This document shows positions 6,563 to 15,232 of a stretch of DNA of 43,753 bases, piece after piece. The stretch covers positions 1-43,753 of the forward strand of contig CALZHP010000015.1 of the NCBI GenBank assembly GCA_945787325.1, written 5' to 3'. Positions within the stretch are counted from its first letter, which is position 1. Each line of letters begins with the position of its first letter. Position numbers and translations under genes: made by a program. A model generated the notes under the pieces. That model saw only the letters and a list, made by a program, of their open reading frames with translations. It did no database searches and was not told the DNA's origin. The stretch comes from an uncultured Desulfobulbaceae bacterium (GTDB taxonomy: Bacteria > Desulfobacterota > Desulfobulbia > Desulfobulbales > BM004).

Positions 6563-7162
6563 TCAGTAAGTTTCAATTGTACCTACCGTATCAAAATGTC
6601 CGTTTTTTTGTCGATGAACGATCACCATTTCTCCAGGGCCGGGATAAATATCAGTGAAGGCGGTGATGTTAACCTGATGGGTCACCAAGACCATAGTTGT
6701 AGTCAGATATTGCTTGCGGAGCCATTGAGCGAGTGCTTCTGTTTGTGGTATTTCATTATCAAAATCTTTAAAAAAGGAATTCAAAATAGGCAGTTCCTTT
6801 ACGGTTCCCAAACCTAGAAGTTTCGCGGTATCTAAACACCGACACCACTGACTGGAATAAATTTGTGCCGCACTAATCCCATTTTTACGAAAAAGCTCAC
6901 CAATGTAACGCGCTTGATCACGACCCTGCTGAGAAAGGTTCCGTTGGGTTTCACATTTGTTGATTGTGAACGTAGCCGGATCTCCCATTCCTGGAGCTAA
7001 AGCATGTCGAATCATGACAAAATGCTCCCCGGATCGTAATTTTTCCCACAGCACCGATCTGTCTTCTTCTGCCCATACCAGTGAGCCGTTGAGTAAAATA
7101 ACAGTAAATATAAAAATCCACATCCGAAGATGTATTGGAATACTCAATATAGATCGAATCAT
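6563..7162 (-). CDS. Exported histidine phosphatase (phosphoglycerate-mutase-like)
   Basis: A 199-residue protein with an N-terminal signal peptide (hydrophobic residues about 14-30, cleavage after SLVWA). The histidine-phosphatase motif VMIRHALAPG (R52-H53, with A in place of the usual G) supplies the phospho-accepting histidine. The second catalytic histidine lies near residue 162 in LVTHQVN. Between them is SSQWCRCLDTAKLLG, like the SxxxRxxxTA motif. The substrate is unknown; the enzyme should act in the periplasm. The ATG at 7162 follows an AGGGAAG ribosome-binding site; a GTG at 7180 is a weaker option. Confidence 0.85.
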   Translation of the reverse strand: MIRSILSIPIHLRMWIFIFTVILLNGSLVWAEEDRSVLWEKLRSGEHFVMIRHALAPGMGDPATFTINKCETQRNLSQQGRDQARYIGELFRKNGISAAQIYSSQWCRCLDTAKLLGLGTVKELPILNSFFKDFDNEIPQTEALAQWLRKQYLTTTMVLVTHQVNITAFTDIYPGPGEMVIVHRQKNGHFDTVGTIETY

Positions 7163-7316
7163 TCTGTATTCTTCCCTCACGACAATTACCTCGCTGTGGT
7201 TTCTTGCTCAAAGTACTTCAACTTGACCCCTTTTCCTCATTCATTAAACAACACATATAGTACCCATCGAATATTCAAATTGTTTTATTCTGTTAAATAA
7301 AAAGTGATAGTAGTCA

Positions 7317-7440
7317 CCACTCAAACATCTTTTTCAATCTTTGCAGTGTCTCCATACTCCTCGCCGGCGTCGCGCACAAAGAAATAACCTTGCCGGGCAC
7401 TACGGATACCTTCGACATCCACAAACAAATAGCACCATAG
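7317..7440 (-). pseudogene. Possible C-terminal gene remnant
   Basis: This part of a gene-free stretch of ~380 bases (7163-7543) carries two overlapping minus-strand frames with protein-like composition. One reads KVISLCATPARSMETLQRL and ends at a stop near 7319; the other reads FVDVEGIRSARQGYFFVRD and also ends nearby. G+C is higher than in the surrounding bases. It looks like the tail of a lost gene, but I cannot identify the family. Confidence 0.3.
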
Positions 7441-7510
7441 GCAAGCCGGTTGCGCAAAGTCAATAGAAAAAACAAGAAGTTAGAAGGGACGGGAGGAATA
7501 ATAAAAAGGC
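7441..7510. repeat. ~70-bp direct repeat, copy 1
   Basis: Matches 9213-9280 with few differences: shared blocks are CAAG-CGGTTG-GCAAAGTCAA, TAGAAAAAACA-GAAGTTA and AGGAATAATAAA. The two copies bracket the 513-residue protein gene. On the minus strand this copy contains TTGACT at 7458-7463 and a weaker TATGGT 18 bases on, facing the histidine phosphatase gene. Confidence 0.75.
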
Positions 7511-7543
7511 AAGATAACGTCTATCTGTGTGAGACACTAATAT

Positions 7544-9085
7544 CTATTTGCAGTTTCTTTTGTAATTGTCAGGTATACAAACGTTTGGATTTATGTTTGT
7601 GGCTTTATCAAACATTTCATTTGCTTTGTTGCACTTACCCTGTAATGCAAAAATATAGCCTGAAAGAACCTCTTTTTTCCCTTTTAAGTATTCCGAATCA
7701 ATATGTTTTAGCAATTCCTTTGCTTCAACAAGCATATCTTCATCAATTAAGACCGATACAGCGGAAGCTTTCTGTTTATTTAGTGAGATTGCCTCCATCT
7801 TTTTTTCAAACTCATCAGGGTCTTCAACAGATGAAAGACCATAAAGATTATCCAGTTCGTCCTCAACCAGAATATTTCCATCAGATAGTAGAAATGTGCC
7901 GCCTTGGTGAGTTTCTGATACTTCAGCTATGAGTGTCCCGTCTTTAGAAAAAGCAAATATATCTGCTGCATATTCTGTTTTTTCTTTTCCATTTGTTTTT
8001 ATATGCTTCAAGCTTGAAAGCGGCAGTGAGGTTTCATTTGCCAGAATTCTTGATGTTACTTGCTCGAAATAAGTTGTCGTTCCTTCTCTCTTTATTTTTT
8101 TTATCTCAATATAATATCGGGACGCCTCAGGGTATTTCTCCCAGCTTATTGTATCGTTAATAGTTGCCTTGATTCCTTCGACATTAGGATCGGGCCATTG
8201 TAATTGAATATTTTTACTAATTGTGGCGTTGATATGGATAGTGCGAGAGTCTTTAGTTACGCTTACAGGGTATCCTGTATTTTGAAAATATTCGTAGCGG
8301 TTATAACTGTCGCCTTTAAGTTTTTCTTCCTTACCAGAATACATTGAAAAACTTCCTTCCTGCGGTTTGTGTTCCCAACTTTCAGTTTGAATAGAATTAA
8401 TTATCCATTGATCAGGAGGTAAGTTAACTGTAAAAATTCCATTTGAGTCTGTGACAATATCTTTAGCCCTGTATTTTGAATTTAAAATAACCGCTAAAGT
8501 AACTCCATCTGCTGGATTGTTTTCATAAGAAATTTCCCCTTTTAGTATGCCTTCTCCAGTAGGAGGGGCAGGAAGCTGGCGCGAGTTAGATGGTGCGCCA
8601 CCAAAATACAAATACTCATAAAAGTTGTGTGAGATCGGATTGAATGTATCAGACTCGTAGGATGCGGATTCTGGAAAAGCAATTTTACTCTTAGATAATG
8701 ATATGTAAGTTGTGACTGTGGCGGCTAGGAAAACAAATGACAGAATTGATGTAAGGACTGCGCCTGTGATTCCAGGTTTTGTCCATTTGACGATGTTCGG
8801 TTCAATGTTGTTTTTACAATCTAAAATGGTGATGATGAGACTGACCAGCCATAGAATAACAATCCCTATTAAAGTTTTTAATAATACCTGGGTAGCATCA
8901 TCGATTTTCTGTGCAAAGTCGTCTGGTGAAAAGGTTATGCCCTTGATTGTGAAAATAAATAATGCGTAAGCAGCAGCCCAGTAGATAACAAACAGGCATA
9001 AGAACAGGATAGCTTTGTCCCATCTGCGGTTCATATAGTGACCACCTATACCTGTAAGTGCTGATGCGAGAATTTTTAGAATCAT
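7544..9085 (-). CDS. Membrane protein with carboxypeptidase-regulatory-like and TPR regions
   Basis: A 513-residue protein I cannot assign to a named family. The N-terminus has three or four membrane segments (about residues 1-20, 26-48, 70-88 and 108-131). Next is an extracytoplasmic part: residues about 180-250 (GILKGEISYENNPADGVTLA) resemble a carboxypeptidase-regulatory/Ig-like fold, and residues about 310-390 resemble a fibronectin-like domain (TISWEKYPEASRYYIEI). The last ~110 residues form TPR-like helices (EAKELLKHIDSEY, GKCNKANEMFDKATNINPN). It appears AT-rich and is flanked by 70-bp direct repeats, which hints at acquisition as a unit. A surface or scaffold role is possible. Confidence 0.7.
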   Translation of the reverse strand: MILKILASALTGIGGHYMNRRWDKAILFLCLFVIYWAAAYALFIFTIKGITFSPDDFAQKIDDATQVLLKTLIGIVILWLVSLIITILDCKNNIEPNIVKWTKPGITGAVLTSILSFVFLAATVTTYISLSKSKIAFPESASYESDTFNPISHNFYEYLYFGGAPSNSRQLPAPPTGEGILKGEISYENNPADGVTLAVILNSKYRAKDIVTDSNGIFTVNLPPDQWIINSIQTESWEHKPQEGSFSMYSGKEEKLKGDSYNRYEYFQNTGYPVSVTKDSRTIHINATISKNIQLQWPDPNVEGIKATINDTISWEKYPEASRYYIEIKKIKREGTTTYFEQVTSRILANETSLPLSSLKHIKTNGKEKTEYAADIFAFSKDGTLIAEVSETHQGGTFLLSDGNILVEDELDNLYGLSSVEDPDEFEKKMEAISLNKQKASAVSVLIDEDMLVEAKELLKHIDSEYLKGKKEVLSGYIFALQGKCNKANEMFDKATNINPNVCIPDNYKRNCK

Positions 9086-9206
9086 ATTAGGATCTCTTTA
9101 ATTGTTATTTTCACAAAAAGTAAAACACCCACCATTGGGCATGATGTTGCAGATTATCTAAATTTCAGGACTGATCTTTTTCTCTTTTCCCTCACAAACA
9201 GATTGC

Positions 9207-9236
9207 ACAATAGACAAGTCGGTTGGGCAAAGTCAA
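9207..9236 (-). promoter_or_regulatory. Candidate promoter for the 513-residue protein gene
   Basis: On the minus strand TTGACT (9231-9236) is followed after 18 bases by TATTGT (9207-9212), leaving a leader of about 115 bases before the ATG at 9085. It lies inside repeat copy 2. The gene-free stretch 9086-9443 otherwise holds this repeat and a terminator hairpin. Confidence 0.45.
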
Positions 9237-9280
9237 TAGAAAAAACAGGAAGTTACATGGAATAACAGGAATAATAAAGG
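9213..9280. repeat. ~70-bp direct repeat, copy 2
   Basis: Partner of 7441-7510, in the same orientation, 1.7 kb apart. It overlaps the candidate -35 element and runs into the left arm of the terminator hairpin at 9277. Confidence 0.75.
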
Positions 9281-9303
9281 CCGGATGAAATTCACCCGGC
9301 CTT
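9277..9303 (-). terminator. Intrinsic terminator
   Basis: An 8-base perfect stem AAGGCCGG/CCGGCCTT with an 11-base loop. Read on the minus strand it is followed by TATTATT, a U-rich tail, so it would stop transcription coming from the zinc-ribbon gene at 9444. Confidence 0.6.
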
Positions 9304-9443
9304 AACATTTAACCTGTTATTGGGAAAGCCAAACTATGGTTTTGTCATCAACAAAGTCGATCAGGTATGTAGAAAAGTAACAAACTGGTATAAAGAGAAA
9401 AAAAGAATAATTGGGTATGTCTTGACGTAATTCTTGCCTTTCA

Positions 9444-9692
9444 TTAAAAGAGAGGCGTTTTCCCTTCTGGTTGTTTCTCAGAGAGAACCGGCTGTTCAGT
9501 GCCAGCCTGCATTGTTCGACAACTATCACATTGAAAGTCAGCTTTTTCACATTTATCAATCAGCCGCCATTTGCCTTTCAATATCTGAATACTATTCTTC
9601 TTTCGACAGTTTTCGCAGGCCCAGATTTCTTCAATAAAACCTTTGCTGTCAATTGTAATATATTGAAACATTTTCATTGGTTGTTCTCTCAT
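9444..9692 (-). CDS. Small zinc-ribbon-like protein
   Basis: About 82 residues from the ATG at 9692; an ATG five codons later (9677) is also possible, and neither has a strong ribosome-binding site. Two CxxC pairs, CENC and CDSC, are spaced about 33 residues apart, as in a zinc ribbon. The tail is P/E/K-rich and probably disordered. I do not recognise the family. It is transcribed in the same direction as recA, about 95 bases downstream of it, and a terminator hairpin follows at 9277. Confidence 0.5.
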   Translation of the reverse strand: MREQPMKMFQYITIDSKGFIEEIWACENCRKKNSIQILKGKWRLIDKCEKADFQCDSCRTMQAGTEQPVLSEKQPEGKTPLF

Positions 9693-9787
9693 TTTTAAAT
9701 TCGGCGGGGTTAGGCAAACCGGCAAAGCCAAGTATCTGCGAGTAGCTATTTATCCTTGCCAGCATGCGTATCCATGTCATTGTCTTT

Positions 9788-10819
9788 TTATTTATCGTTT
9801 GTTTCCTCTTTCACTTCACCTTCAACAGGCAGTCCGTATCCAAGCCTTACCTTTTTTTCAATATCCGCTGTCATTTCGGGGTGCTCCTTCAGAAATTTTT
9901 TCGTGTTTTCACGGCCTTGGCCTATGCGCTCGCCACCGTATGAATACCAGGCGCCGCTTTTTTCAACAATATCCTGGTCAACGGCAAGATCAAGCAGGTC
10001 GCCGACCTTGGAAATACCTTCTCCGTATATGATATCAAATTCTGCCATCTTGAACGGCGGGGCTACTTTGTTTTTGACCATTTTAACCCTGGTCCTGTTG
10101 CCCATTGCTTCAGTGCCGTCCTTTATCTGGGCAAGCCTGCGGATATCCATCCGCATGGAGCTGTAAAATTTAAGGGCGTTGCCGCCGGGGGTTGTCTCTG
10201 GGTTGCCGAACATGACGCCGATTTTCATGCGAATCTGATTGATAAATACAAGCGCAGTGTTGCTGCGCTTCAGAACACCGGTGAATTTACGCAGCGCATG
10301 TGACATGAGACGTGCCTGCAGACCGACATGTGTATCACCAACATTGCCGTCGATTTCAGCTTTAGGGACCAGGGCGGCCACTGAGTCGACAACAATGACA
10401 TCCACAGCATTGCTCCTTATAAGCACTTCGGCAATTTCCAGGGCCTGTTCACCATAATCCGGTTGCGAGACAAGAAGGTCATCGACATTGACACCAAGCC
10501 TTGAAGCATAGGAAACATCAAGAGCGTGCTCCGCATCAATAAATGCAGCAACTCCACCTTTTTTCTGGGCTTCAGCAATAACGTGCAGGGCCAGAGTTGT
10601 TTTACCTGATGATTCAGGCCCGTAAATCTCTGTGACCCGACCGCAGGGCACCCCACCGACTCCGGTTGCTATATCGAGACTCAAGGTACCTGTTGAGATT
10701 GCTGGAATGGATTCAGCTTCTTGTGAGCCCAAACGCATAATTGCGCCTTTGCCGAACTGCTTCTGGATCTGGTACATGGCGTTGTCGAGCGTTTTGGATT
10801 TGTCGTTTGAAGTGGACAT
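9788..10819 (-). CDS. recA: Recombinase RecA
   Basis: RecA is the ATP-dependent strand-exchange protein of homologous recombination and the co-protease for LexA. The 343-residue length is standard. Visible motifs: Walker [10 protein letters not shown] (residues 67-75), the [14 protein letters not shown] segment, Walker [13 protein letters not shown], loop L2 region [21 protein letters not shown] (interrupted here for length: [21 protein letters not shown]), and [14 protein letters not shown] near the C-terminal domain. The C-terminus is acidic ([10 protein letters not shown]). GGGGAG precedes the ATG. It follows cinA in the same direction with a ~140-base gap, so it probably has its own promoter; no clear LexA box was recognised. 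Confidence 0.99.
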   Translation of the reverse strand: MSTSNDKSKTLDNAMYQIQKQFGKGAIMRLGSQEAESIPAISTGTLSLDIATGVGGVPCGRVTEIYGPESSGKTTLALHVIAEAQKKGGVAAFIDAEHALDVSYASRLGVNVDDLLVSQPDYGEQALEIAEVLIRSNAVDVIVVDSVAALVPKAEIDGNVGDTHVGLQARLMSHALRKFTGVLKRSNTALVFINQIRMKIGVMFGNPETTPGGNALKFYSSMRMDIRRLAQIKDGTEAMGNRTRVKMVKNKVAPPFKMAEFDIIYGEGISKVGDLLDLAVDQDIVEKSGAWYSYGGERIGQGRENTKKFLKEHPEMTADIEKKVRLGYGLPVEGEVKEETNDK

Positions 10820-10958
10820 AATTACTTGCTCCCCAGTATTTAGGTGATAGTCAAAGTTTTGATATATTTAAAAAAAACAGGTTATGTTCCAAGAGGATGA
10901 ACACGGAAGTCAGCCTTGTGTATCGTAATAAATCGGCAGGGATTTACAAGAATATTTA

Positions 10959-12215
10959 TTAATTTTCTTCAAGCTTTTTATCAAGTAGCTTGCGTCGAAT
11001 ATAATCCAATGCTTTTTGGGCAGTCTTTTCCTGAACTTGCCAACGTTCTCCTGAAAAAAGGTGACAGAAATCGAAACTTTTGTCCTCGGCAGCCAGGCCG
11101 AAATACACGGTTCCGACAGGTTTTTCGTCGCTACCGCCCGACGGACCTGCGATACCAGTTACCGAAACCGCAATGTCTGCACCGGTTGTTTCACGAATTC
11201 CCTCTGCCATGGCCCGTGCTGTCTGGCCGCTTACGGCTCCATGTTGAGCGAGTGTTTCTCTTTCCACCCCTAGAAATTGTTCTTTCAAGTCATTGCTGTA
11301 GGCAACAACTCCACCCAAAAAGTAATCTGAGCTTCCAGGTACAGTAGTTATTTTGTGGGCGATAAGACCACCTGAACAGGATTCGGCCACAGCAAGGGTT
11401 TTATTCTTTTCCTTTAAAAGTTTCCCGACAACACTTTCCATAGTATCTGCATCTGAGCCGTAAATAAATTCGCCGAGCAGAGCTTCAATTTTAGCTGATG
11501 TCTTGCGATAAAAATCTTCCGTATCTTTAAAGTTGTCGTCAACAACGGTGAGGCTTACATGCACATCGGGATATACCGGATAGTAGCCAATGCTAATGCG
11601 GGAGTCACTTTCTTCCAGGTCACAAAGGGCCTGGTTAATTTCAATTTCCGTGAGCCCGAAGACCTTATATACTTTTTGCCAGACGTACCGAGCCGACACT
11701 CTGGAGCCCTTTGAAAGAATTGGAATAACGCGCTCAGCCAGCAGCTCTTCCATCTCGTGTGGAACACCGGGCAGGAAAAAAACGGGTATATCATCATGAA
11801 CAAGGAAATAGCCGGCCATACGGGAATCAGGGTTCAGAATCTTTGCTCCCTCAGGAAGCCAGGCAAGTTTTTCCAATGATTCGCACTTCTTGCTCGAATC
11901 TTTTCGTGAATGCAGCTTTAATTTTTCAAGAATTTCAGGATAGAGCCTTGTCGGTCTGTCCAAGGCATTTGCAACTGCTTCGTTGGTGAGATCATCACTT
12001 GTTGCTCCCAGGCCTCCGGTAACAACTACAAATTCTGCACGGGATATAGCCTGTTTCAGGGCCTTGCCAATTTCCTCCGGAGTATCGCCCACTGTGGACA
12101 TGGCAAGCAACTCATGGCCGGCGGAAAACAGATGGCCGGCGGCAAAATGACTGGTTGTGTTCAGTATTCTGCCTGATGTAAGCTCATTTCCTATGGCAAT
12201 TATCTCACCGATCAT
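10959..12215 (-). CDS. cinA: CinA family: MoCF-like domain plus PncC-type amidohydrolase
   Basis: A 418-residue two-domain CinA. Residues about 1-170 are the MoaB/MogA-like (COG1058) domain, opening MIGEIIAIGNELTSGRI with VVTGGLGATSDDLTNEA; in this family it acts as an ADP-ribose/NAD-related pyrophosphatase. Residues about 260-415 are the CinA C-terminal domain (VAESCSGGLIAHKITTVPGSS, with SVTGIAGPSGGSDEKPVGTV), which deamidates nicotinamide mononucleotide in NAD salvage. The name comes from competence-induced genes in streptococci; cinA-recA order is conserved there too. It lies between mtaB and recA, 38 bases after mtaB. Confidence 0.95.
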   Translation of the reverse strand: MIGEIIAIGNELTSGRILNTTSHFAAGHLFSAGHELLAMSTVGDTPEEIGKALKQAISRAEFVVVTGGLGATSDDLTNEAVANALDRPTRLYPEILEKLKLHSRKDSSKKCESLEKLAWLPEGAKILNPDSRMAGYFLVHDDIPVFFLPGVPHEMEELLAERVIPILSKGSRVSARYVWQKVYKVFGLTEIEINQALCDLEESDSRISIGYYPVYPDVHVSLTVVDDNFKDTEDFYRKTSAKIEALLGEFIYGSDADTMESVVGKLLKEKNKTLAVAESCSGGLIAHKITTVPGSSDYFLGGVVAYSNDLKEQFLGVERETLAQHGAVSGQTARAMAEGIRETTGADIAVSVTGIAGPSGGSDEKPVGTVYFGLAAEDKSFDFCHLFSGERWQVQEKTAQKALDYIRRKLLDKKLEEN

Positions 12216-12253
12216 GTCTGCAGGTTGTTCCTTTCTTTAAACGGAAGATCCGT

Positions 12254-13591
12254 TCATTTTACAATTCTACCAAGTACCTTGTTGTCATCCAGCCGCTGCA
12301 GCTCGACATCCAGAACCTTATTGGCGTCTTCTATCGACGCCTTGATAATTACCGGGACATAGTTATCGGTAAAACCTTTCAGGAAAGATGATTTGCGGTT
12401 ACCGATTTCAATCAGCATCCTATGAACTTTCCCGATTTGGCTGGAGTAGAACTTTGTACGTTTTTTATGATCTAATTCACGCAGACATGCAACCCTTTCT
12501 TCTTTGATTTTGTTTGCCAGTTGATCGGGAAAATCTGCCGCCCTGGTTCCAGGCCTTTTTGAGTATGGAAAAACATGCAGGTAGGTAATCGGCAGTTTTT
12601 CCAGAAGGCTGATGGTATTGGAGAAGGCTTCATCATCCTCGCCCGGAAAACCGACAAGAACATCTACACCAATGGCAGCCTCTGGCAGGATTTTTTTTGC
12701 TTTTTTAACAATTGCTGCGGAATCTAGGGCCGTATAGAGTCTGTTCATTTTTTTCAGGATATTGTCATCACCGCTCTGCAGGGGGATGTGCAGGTGCGGC
12801 ATGATATTTTCTGTGTCCGCAATTAGCTGAAGAATCTCGTCTGTGATTTCAGTGGGCTCCAATGAACTGATGCGGTAGCGGATATCAGGGGTGTGTTTTG
12901 CAAGCTCGAACAGTAGATGAAAAAGGTCTGTACGAGGAGAAAGGTCATGACCATAAGCTCCAATATGAATACCGGTTAAAACCAGTTCACGGTAACCCTG
13001 TTCGGCCAGGACCTGTGCCTGAACAATACATTTTTCCAGGGAAAGGCTGCGGCTGCGCCCCCTGGTGTAGGGCACGATACAGTAGGAACAGAAGTTGTTG
13101 CAGCCGTCCTGAACTTTAAGAAAGGCGCGAGTACGTCCGGAAAACTTCTTTACGGGCAGATCGCAGATCTCTTTTTTAGTAGCAATTTCATGCAAAGAAC
13201 TTTCCAAATCCATGATACTGCCGTTTTTACTTTCTGCTACAGCAGTGCTTACCAGTTGGTCTTTATCGGCGTTTCCAATTATGTAAAGAGGCGCGTCGGT
13301 CATTTCCCTGATTTTTTCTGACTCTGCCTGGGCATAACAACCGGTAACGATAAAACGGGCATTGGGATTTGCACGCAGGGCCCGTCTGATAAGCTGCCGT
13401 GATTGTGAGCCTGCTTTTGCTGTTACGGCGCAAGTATTTATCACATAAATGTCCGCAGCATTTGAAAAAGGGACTTCTTCCAGGCCGTGCTCCGCAAAGC
13501 CGCTCAGGAAAGAAGCAGATTCGAACTGGTTTACCTTGCAACCTAAAGTGGCTATGGCCACGGTGTTCGGGCTTTTATCTTTTTTATACAT
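12254..13591 (-). CDS. mtaB: tRNA t6A37 methylthiotransferase MtaB
   Basis: A radical-SAM methylthiotransferase that converts t6A37 to ms2t6A37 in ANN-decoding tRNAs. At 445 residues it is typical. The N-terminal UPF0004 domain has its three cluster cysteines in LGCKVNQFES, NTCAVT and TGCYAQ. The radical-SAM CxxxCxxC is in CNNFCSYCIVPYTRGRSRS. The C-terminal TRAM-like domain ends near VELQRLDDNKVLGRIVK. The NQFES/NTCAVTAKA pattern marks the MtaB branch rather than MiaB or RimO. It is the first gene of a probable mtaB-cinA operon. Confidence 0.95.
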   Translation of the reverse strand: MYKKDKSPNTVAIATLGCKVNQFESASFLSGFAEHGLEEVPFSNAADIYVINTCAVTAKAGSQSRQLIRRALRANPNARFIVTGCYAQAESEKIREMTDAPLYIIGNADKDQLVSTAVAESKNGSIMDLESSLHEIATKKEICDLPVKKFSGRTRAFLKVQDGCNNFCSYCIVPYTRGRSRSLSLEKCIVQAQVLAEQGYRELVLTGIHIGAYGHDLSPRTDLFHLLFELAKHTPDIRYRISSLEPTEITDEILQLIADTENIMPHLHIPLQSGDDNILKKMNRLYTALDSAAIVKKAKKILPEAAIGVDVLVGFPGEDDEAFSNTISLLEKLPITYLHVFPYSKRPGTRAADFPDQLANKIKEERVACLRELDHKKRTKFYSSQIGKVHRMLIEIGNRKSSFLKGFTDNYVPVIIKASIEDANKVLDVELQRLDDNKVLGRIVK

Positions 13592-13817
13592 AATTTTAAT
13601 TTTAGATATACCACTGGTTAGATATGAATTTTATCAATAACAGCTTTATATCGTTGAAAAAATATTTTAAGAAATATCAGGGGTCATGATTTTGTAATTA
13701 TTATGGTTTCAGGCAATACATTTTCATTTTCTTTGATTGTCCAAAGAAAACGAATCAAAAGAAAAGCACAGGTCCACCTCAGGCGGACTACCTGGAGTTT
13801 ATCCCCTAGGGAGGACT

Positions 13818-13864
13818 GCTCGCCAGAGGCGGACGATTCGGAAAGTCGTCCGCCTCTGGCGAGC
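13818..13864. repeat. Perfect 19-bp inverted repeat hairpin
   Basis: Arms of 19 bases (13818-13836 and 13846-13864) centred on GAGGCGGACGA/TCGTCCGCCTC pair perfectly around a 9-base loop. Related sequence flanks it: CCACCTCAGGCGGAC at about 13773-13788 and GTCCGCCTCAG near 13896-13906, which can also pair with each other around the central hairpin. No T-run follows, so it is not a simple terminator. The whole gene-free stretch 13592-14009 contains only this nested palindrome and AT-rich DNA. It resembles a REP/MITE-like dispersed palindrome; no other copy was seen in this window. Confidence 0.65.
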
Positions 13865-14009
13865 TCCGCCAAATTGTTTTTCTCCGCCTTAGGTCCGCCT
13901 CAGCTTCGTGAAATGGCATTATAAAAAAAATCCTTTCATAATAACTATCATTATTTCGAACAGCCACATGTTGTTACGTGACTGGTAACTTATATTTCAT
14001 CCCTTGAGT

Positions 14010-15071
14010 TCACCGGCTTATAACACCGCTGCCGATAACCGCATCTTCCTGATAAAATACGGCAAACTGACCAGGGGTAATTGCTCTTTGGGGTTCTTTG
14101 AAGTGAACTTTTAATTCTTGTCCTTTGCTGTCTGGCAATTCCAAACGTTCCACATCTGCTTCAGCCGGTTTGAATCGGTAACGGATTTTTACGTGAAAAT
14201 TTTGTGGTAGTTCCGGTGTGCTGCCGGCTATCCAACTTACGTTATGCACGGTCATTCCCTTTTTCAATAGATCATCATTTTTTCCGATCACAACCCTGTT
14301 GTTCACAGGATCGAGCTCAATGACATAATAGGGAGTCGCGTCAGGTATTCCGAGTCCTCGCCGCTGGCCTACTGTAAAGCCGTGAATACCTTTATGCTTA
14401 CCCAGTACTTTACCGGGCTGATCAACTATGTCTCCGGAAACCGGTTTAATATCATGTCGCTGGGCCAGGTAATAAGCGACATCGCGGTCTTTAAGAAAAC
14501 ATACATCCTGACTTTCGTCACCGTGCAGGCCGGAAAGCCCTATCTCCGCTGCTTTTTCATATATCTTATCCTTGGTGTATTCGCCAAGTGGCATTTTCAA
14601 TTTGCGCAACTTATCCTGAGTCAGACGCCCCAGAAAGTACGACTGGTCTTTTTTTGCGTCCAGTCCTTTCATTAGCTGAAAACCAGAACCGTCAGGTGCA
14701 GGTACTATGCGGGCGTAGTGACCTGTAGCCAGGAAGTCGAGCCCTTTTTGTGTTACAATATCTAACAGACAGCCGCATTTTATTTCAAAATTACAGACCA
14801 GGCAGGGGTTCGGGGTCAGACCGGCAAAATAACTACTGGTAAAATAGTCGAGAACTTCCCGATTGAATTCTTTTCTGATATCGACAACTTCAAGGGGAAT
14901 ATCCAGAAAGTCAGCTATTCTGCGTACCCGTTCGACCTGCTGCTCCAGATCCGGCTGGGCCAGGGCCATGAAAAAACCATGTACAGAATAACCCTGTTTT
15001 TGCAGCAGTGTCGCCGTAACGGAGCTGTCCACTCCGCCGCTCATGGCAACGCCGACTTTTTGGTGAGACAT
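14010..15071 (-). CDS. mnmA: tRNA-specific 2-thiouridylase MnmA
   Basis: MnmA makes s2U34 in Lys, Glu and Gln tRNAs using ATP and sulfur relayed to its catalytic cysteine. The 353-residue protein opens with the PP-loop SGGVDSS (residues 11-17). The catalytic cysteine pair is seen in TPNPCLVCNFEIKCG and ESQDVCFLKD. The GLHGDESQD, GQRRGLGI and C-terminal AITPGQFAVFY (beta-barrel) motifs are typical. It is monocistronic, with a divergent U32-family gene whose E. coli relative also modifies U34. Confidence 0.97.
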   Translation of the reverse strand: MSHQKVGVAMSGGVDSSVTATLLQKQGYSVHGFFMALAQPDLEQQVERVRRIADFLDIPLEVVDIRKEFNREVLDYFTSSYFAGLTPNPCLVCNFEIKCGCLLDIVTQKGLDFLATGHYARIVPAPDGSGFQLMKGLDAKKDQSYFLGRLTQDKLRKLKMPLGEYTKDKIYEKAAEIGLSGLHGDESQDVCFLKDRDVAYYLAQRHDIKPVSGDIVDQPGKVLGKHKGIHGFTVGQRRGLGIPDATPYYVIELDPVNNRVVIGKNDDLLKKGMTVHNVSWIAGSTPELPQNFHVKIRYRFKPAEADVERLELPDSKGQELKVHFKEPQRAITPGQFAVFYQEDAVIGSGVISR

Positions 15072-15232
15072 TTGATTACCAAAGCCTTGAAAAGAGTTGT
15101 CGGTTCAGGTATAGCCTAGGAGCCTGTTTTTGTTTCCAGCATATTCGCAAGTATATTACAATACGATATTATGTTAAAAATTGCGAAAAATTGCGACTTA
15201 TCCTCGATATTTCATTTACGTTATAACTAACT

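Noticed and set aside
9317-9559. A minus-strand frame of 80 residues overlapping the zinc-ribbon gene.
   Set aside because: It overlaps the better-supported frame with CxxC pairs and reads into a terminator region; no family features.
10820-10958. A LexA/SOS box upstream of recA.
   Set aside because: I found no convincing inverted repeat of a known LexA type; the group's box is variable, so absence is not proven.
13703-13924. Open frames on both strands across the 13.8-kb palindrome.
   Set aside because: They are a by-product of the palindrome; no ribosome-binding site or family resemblance.
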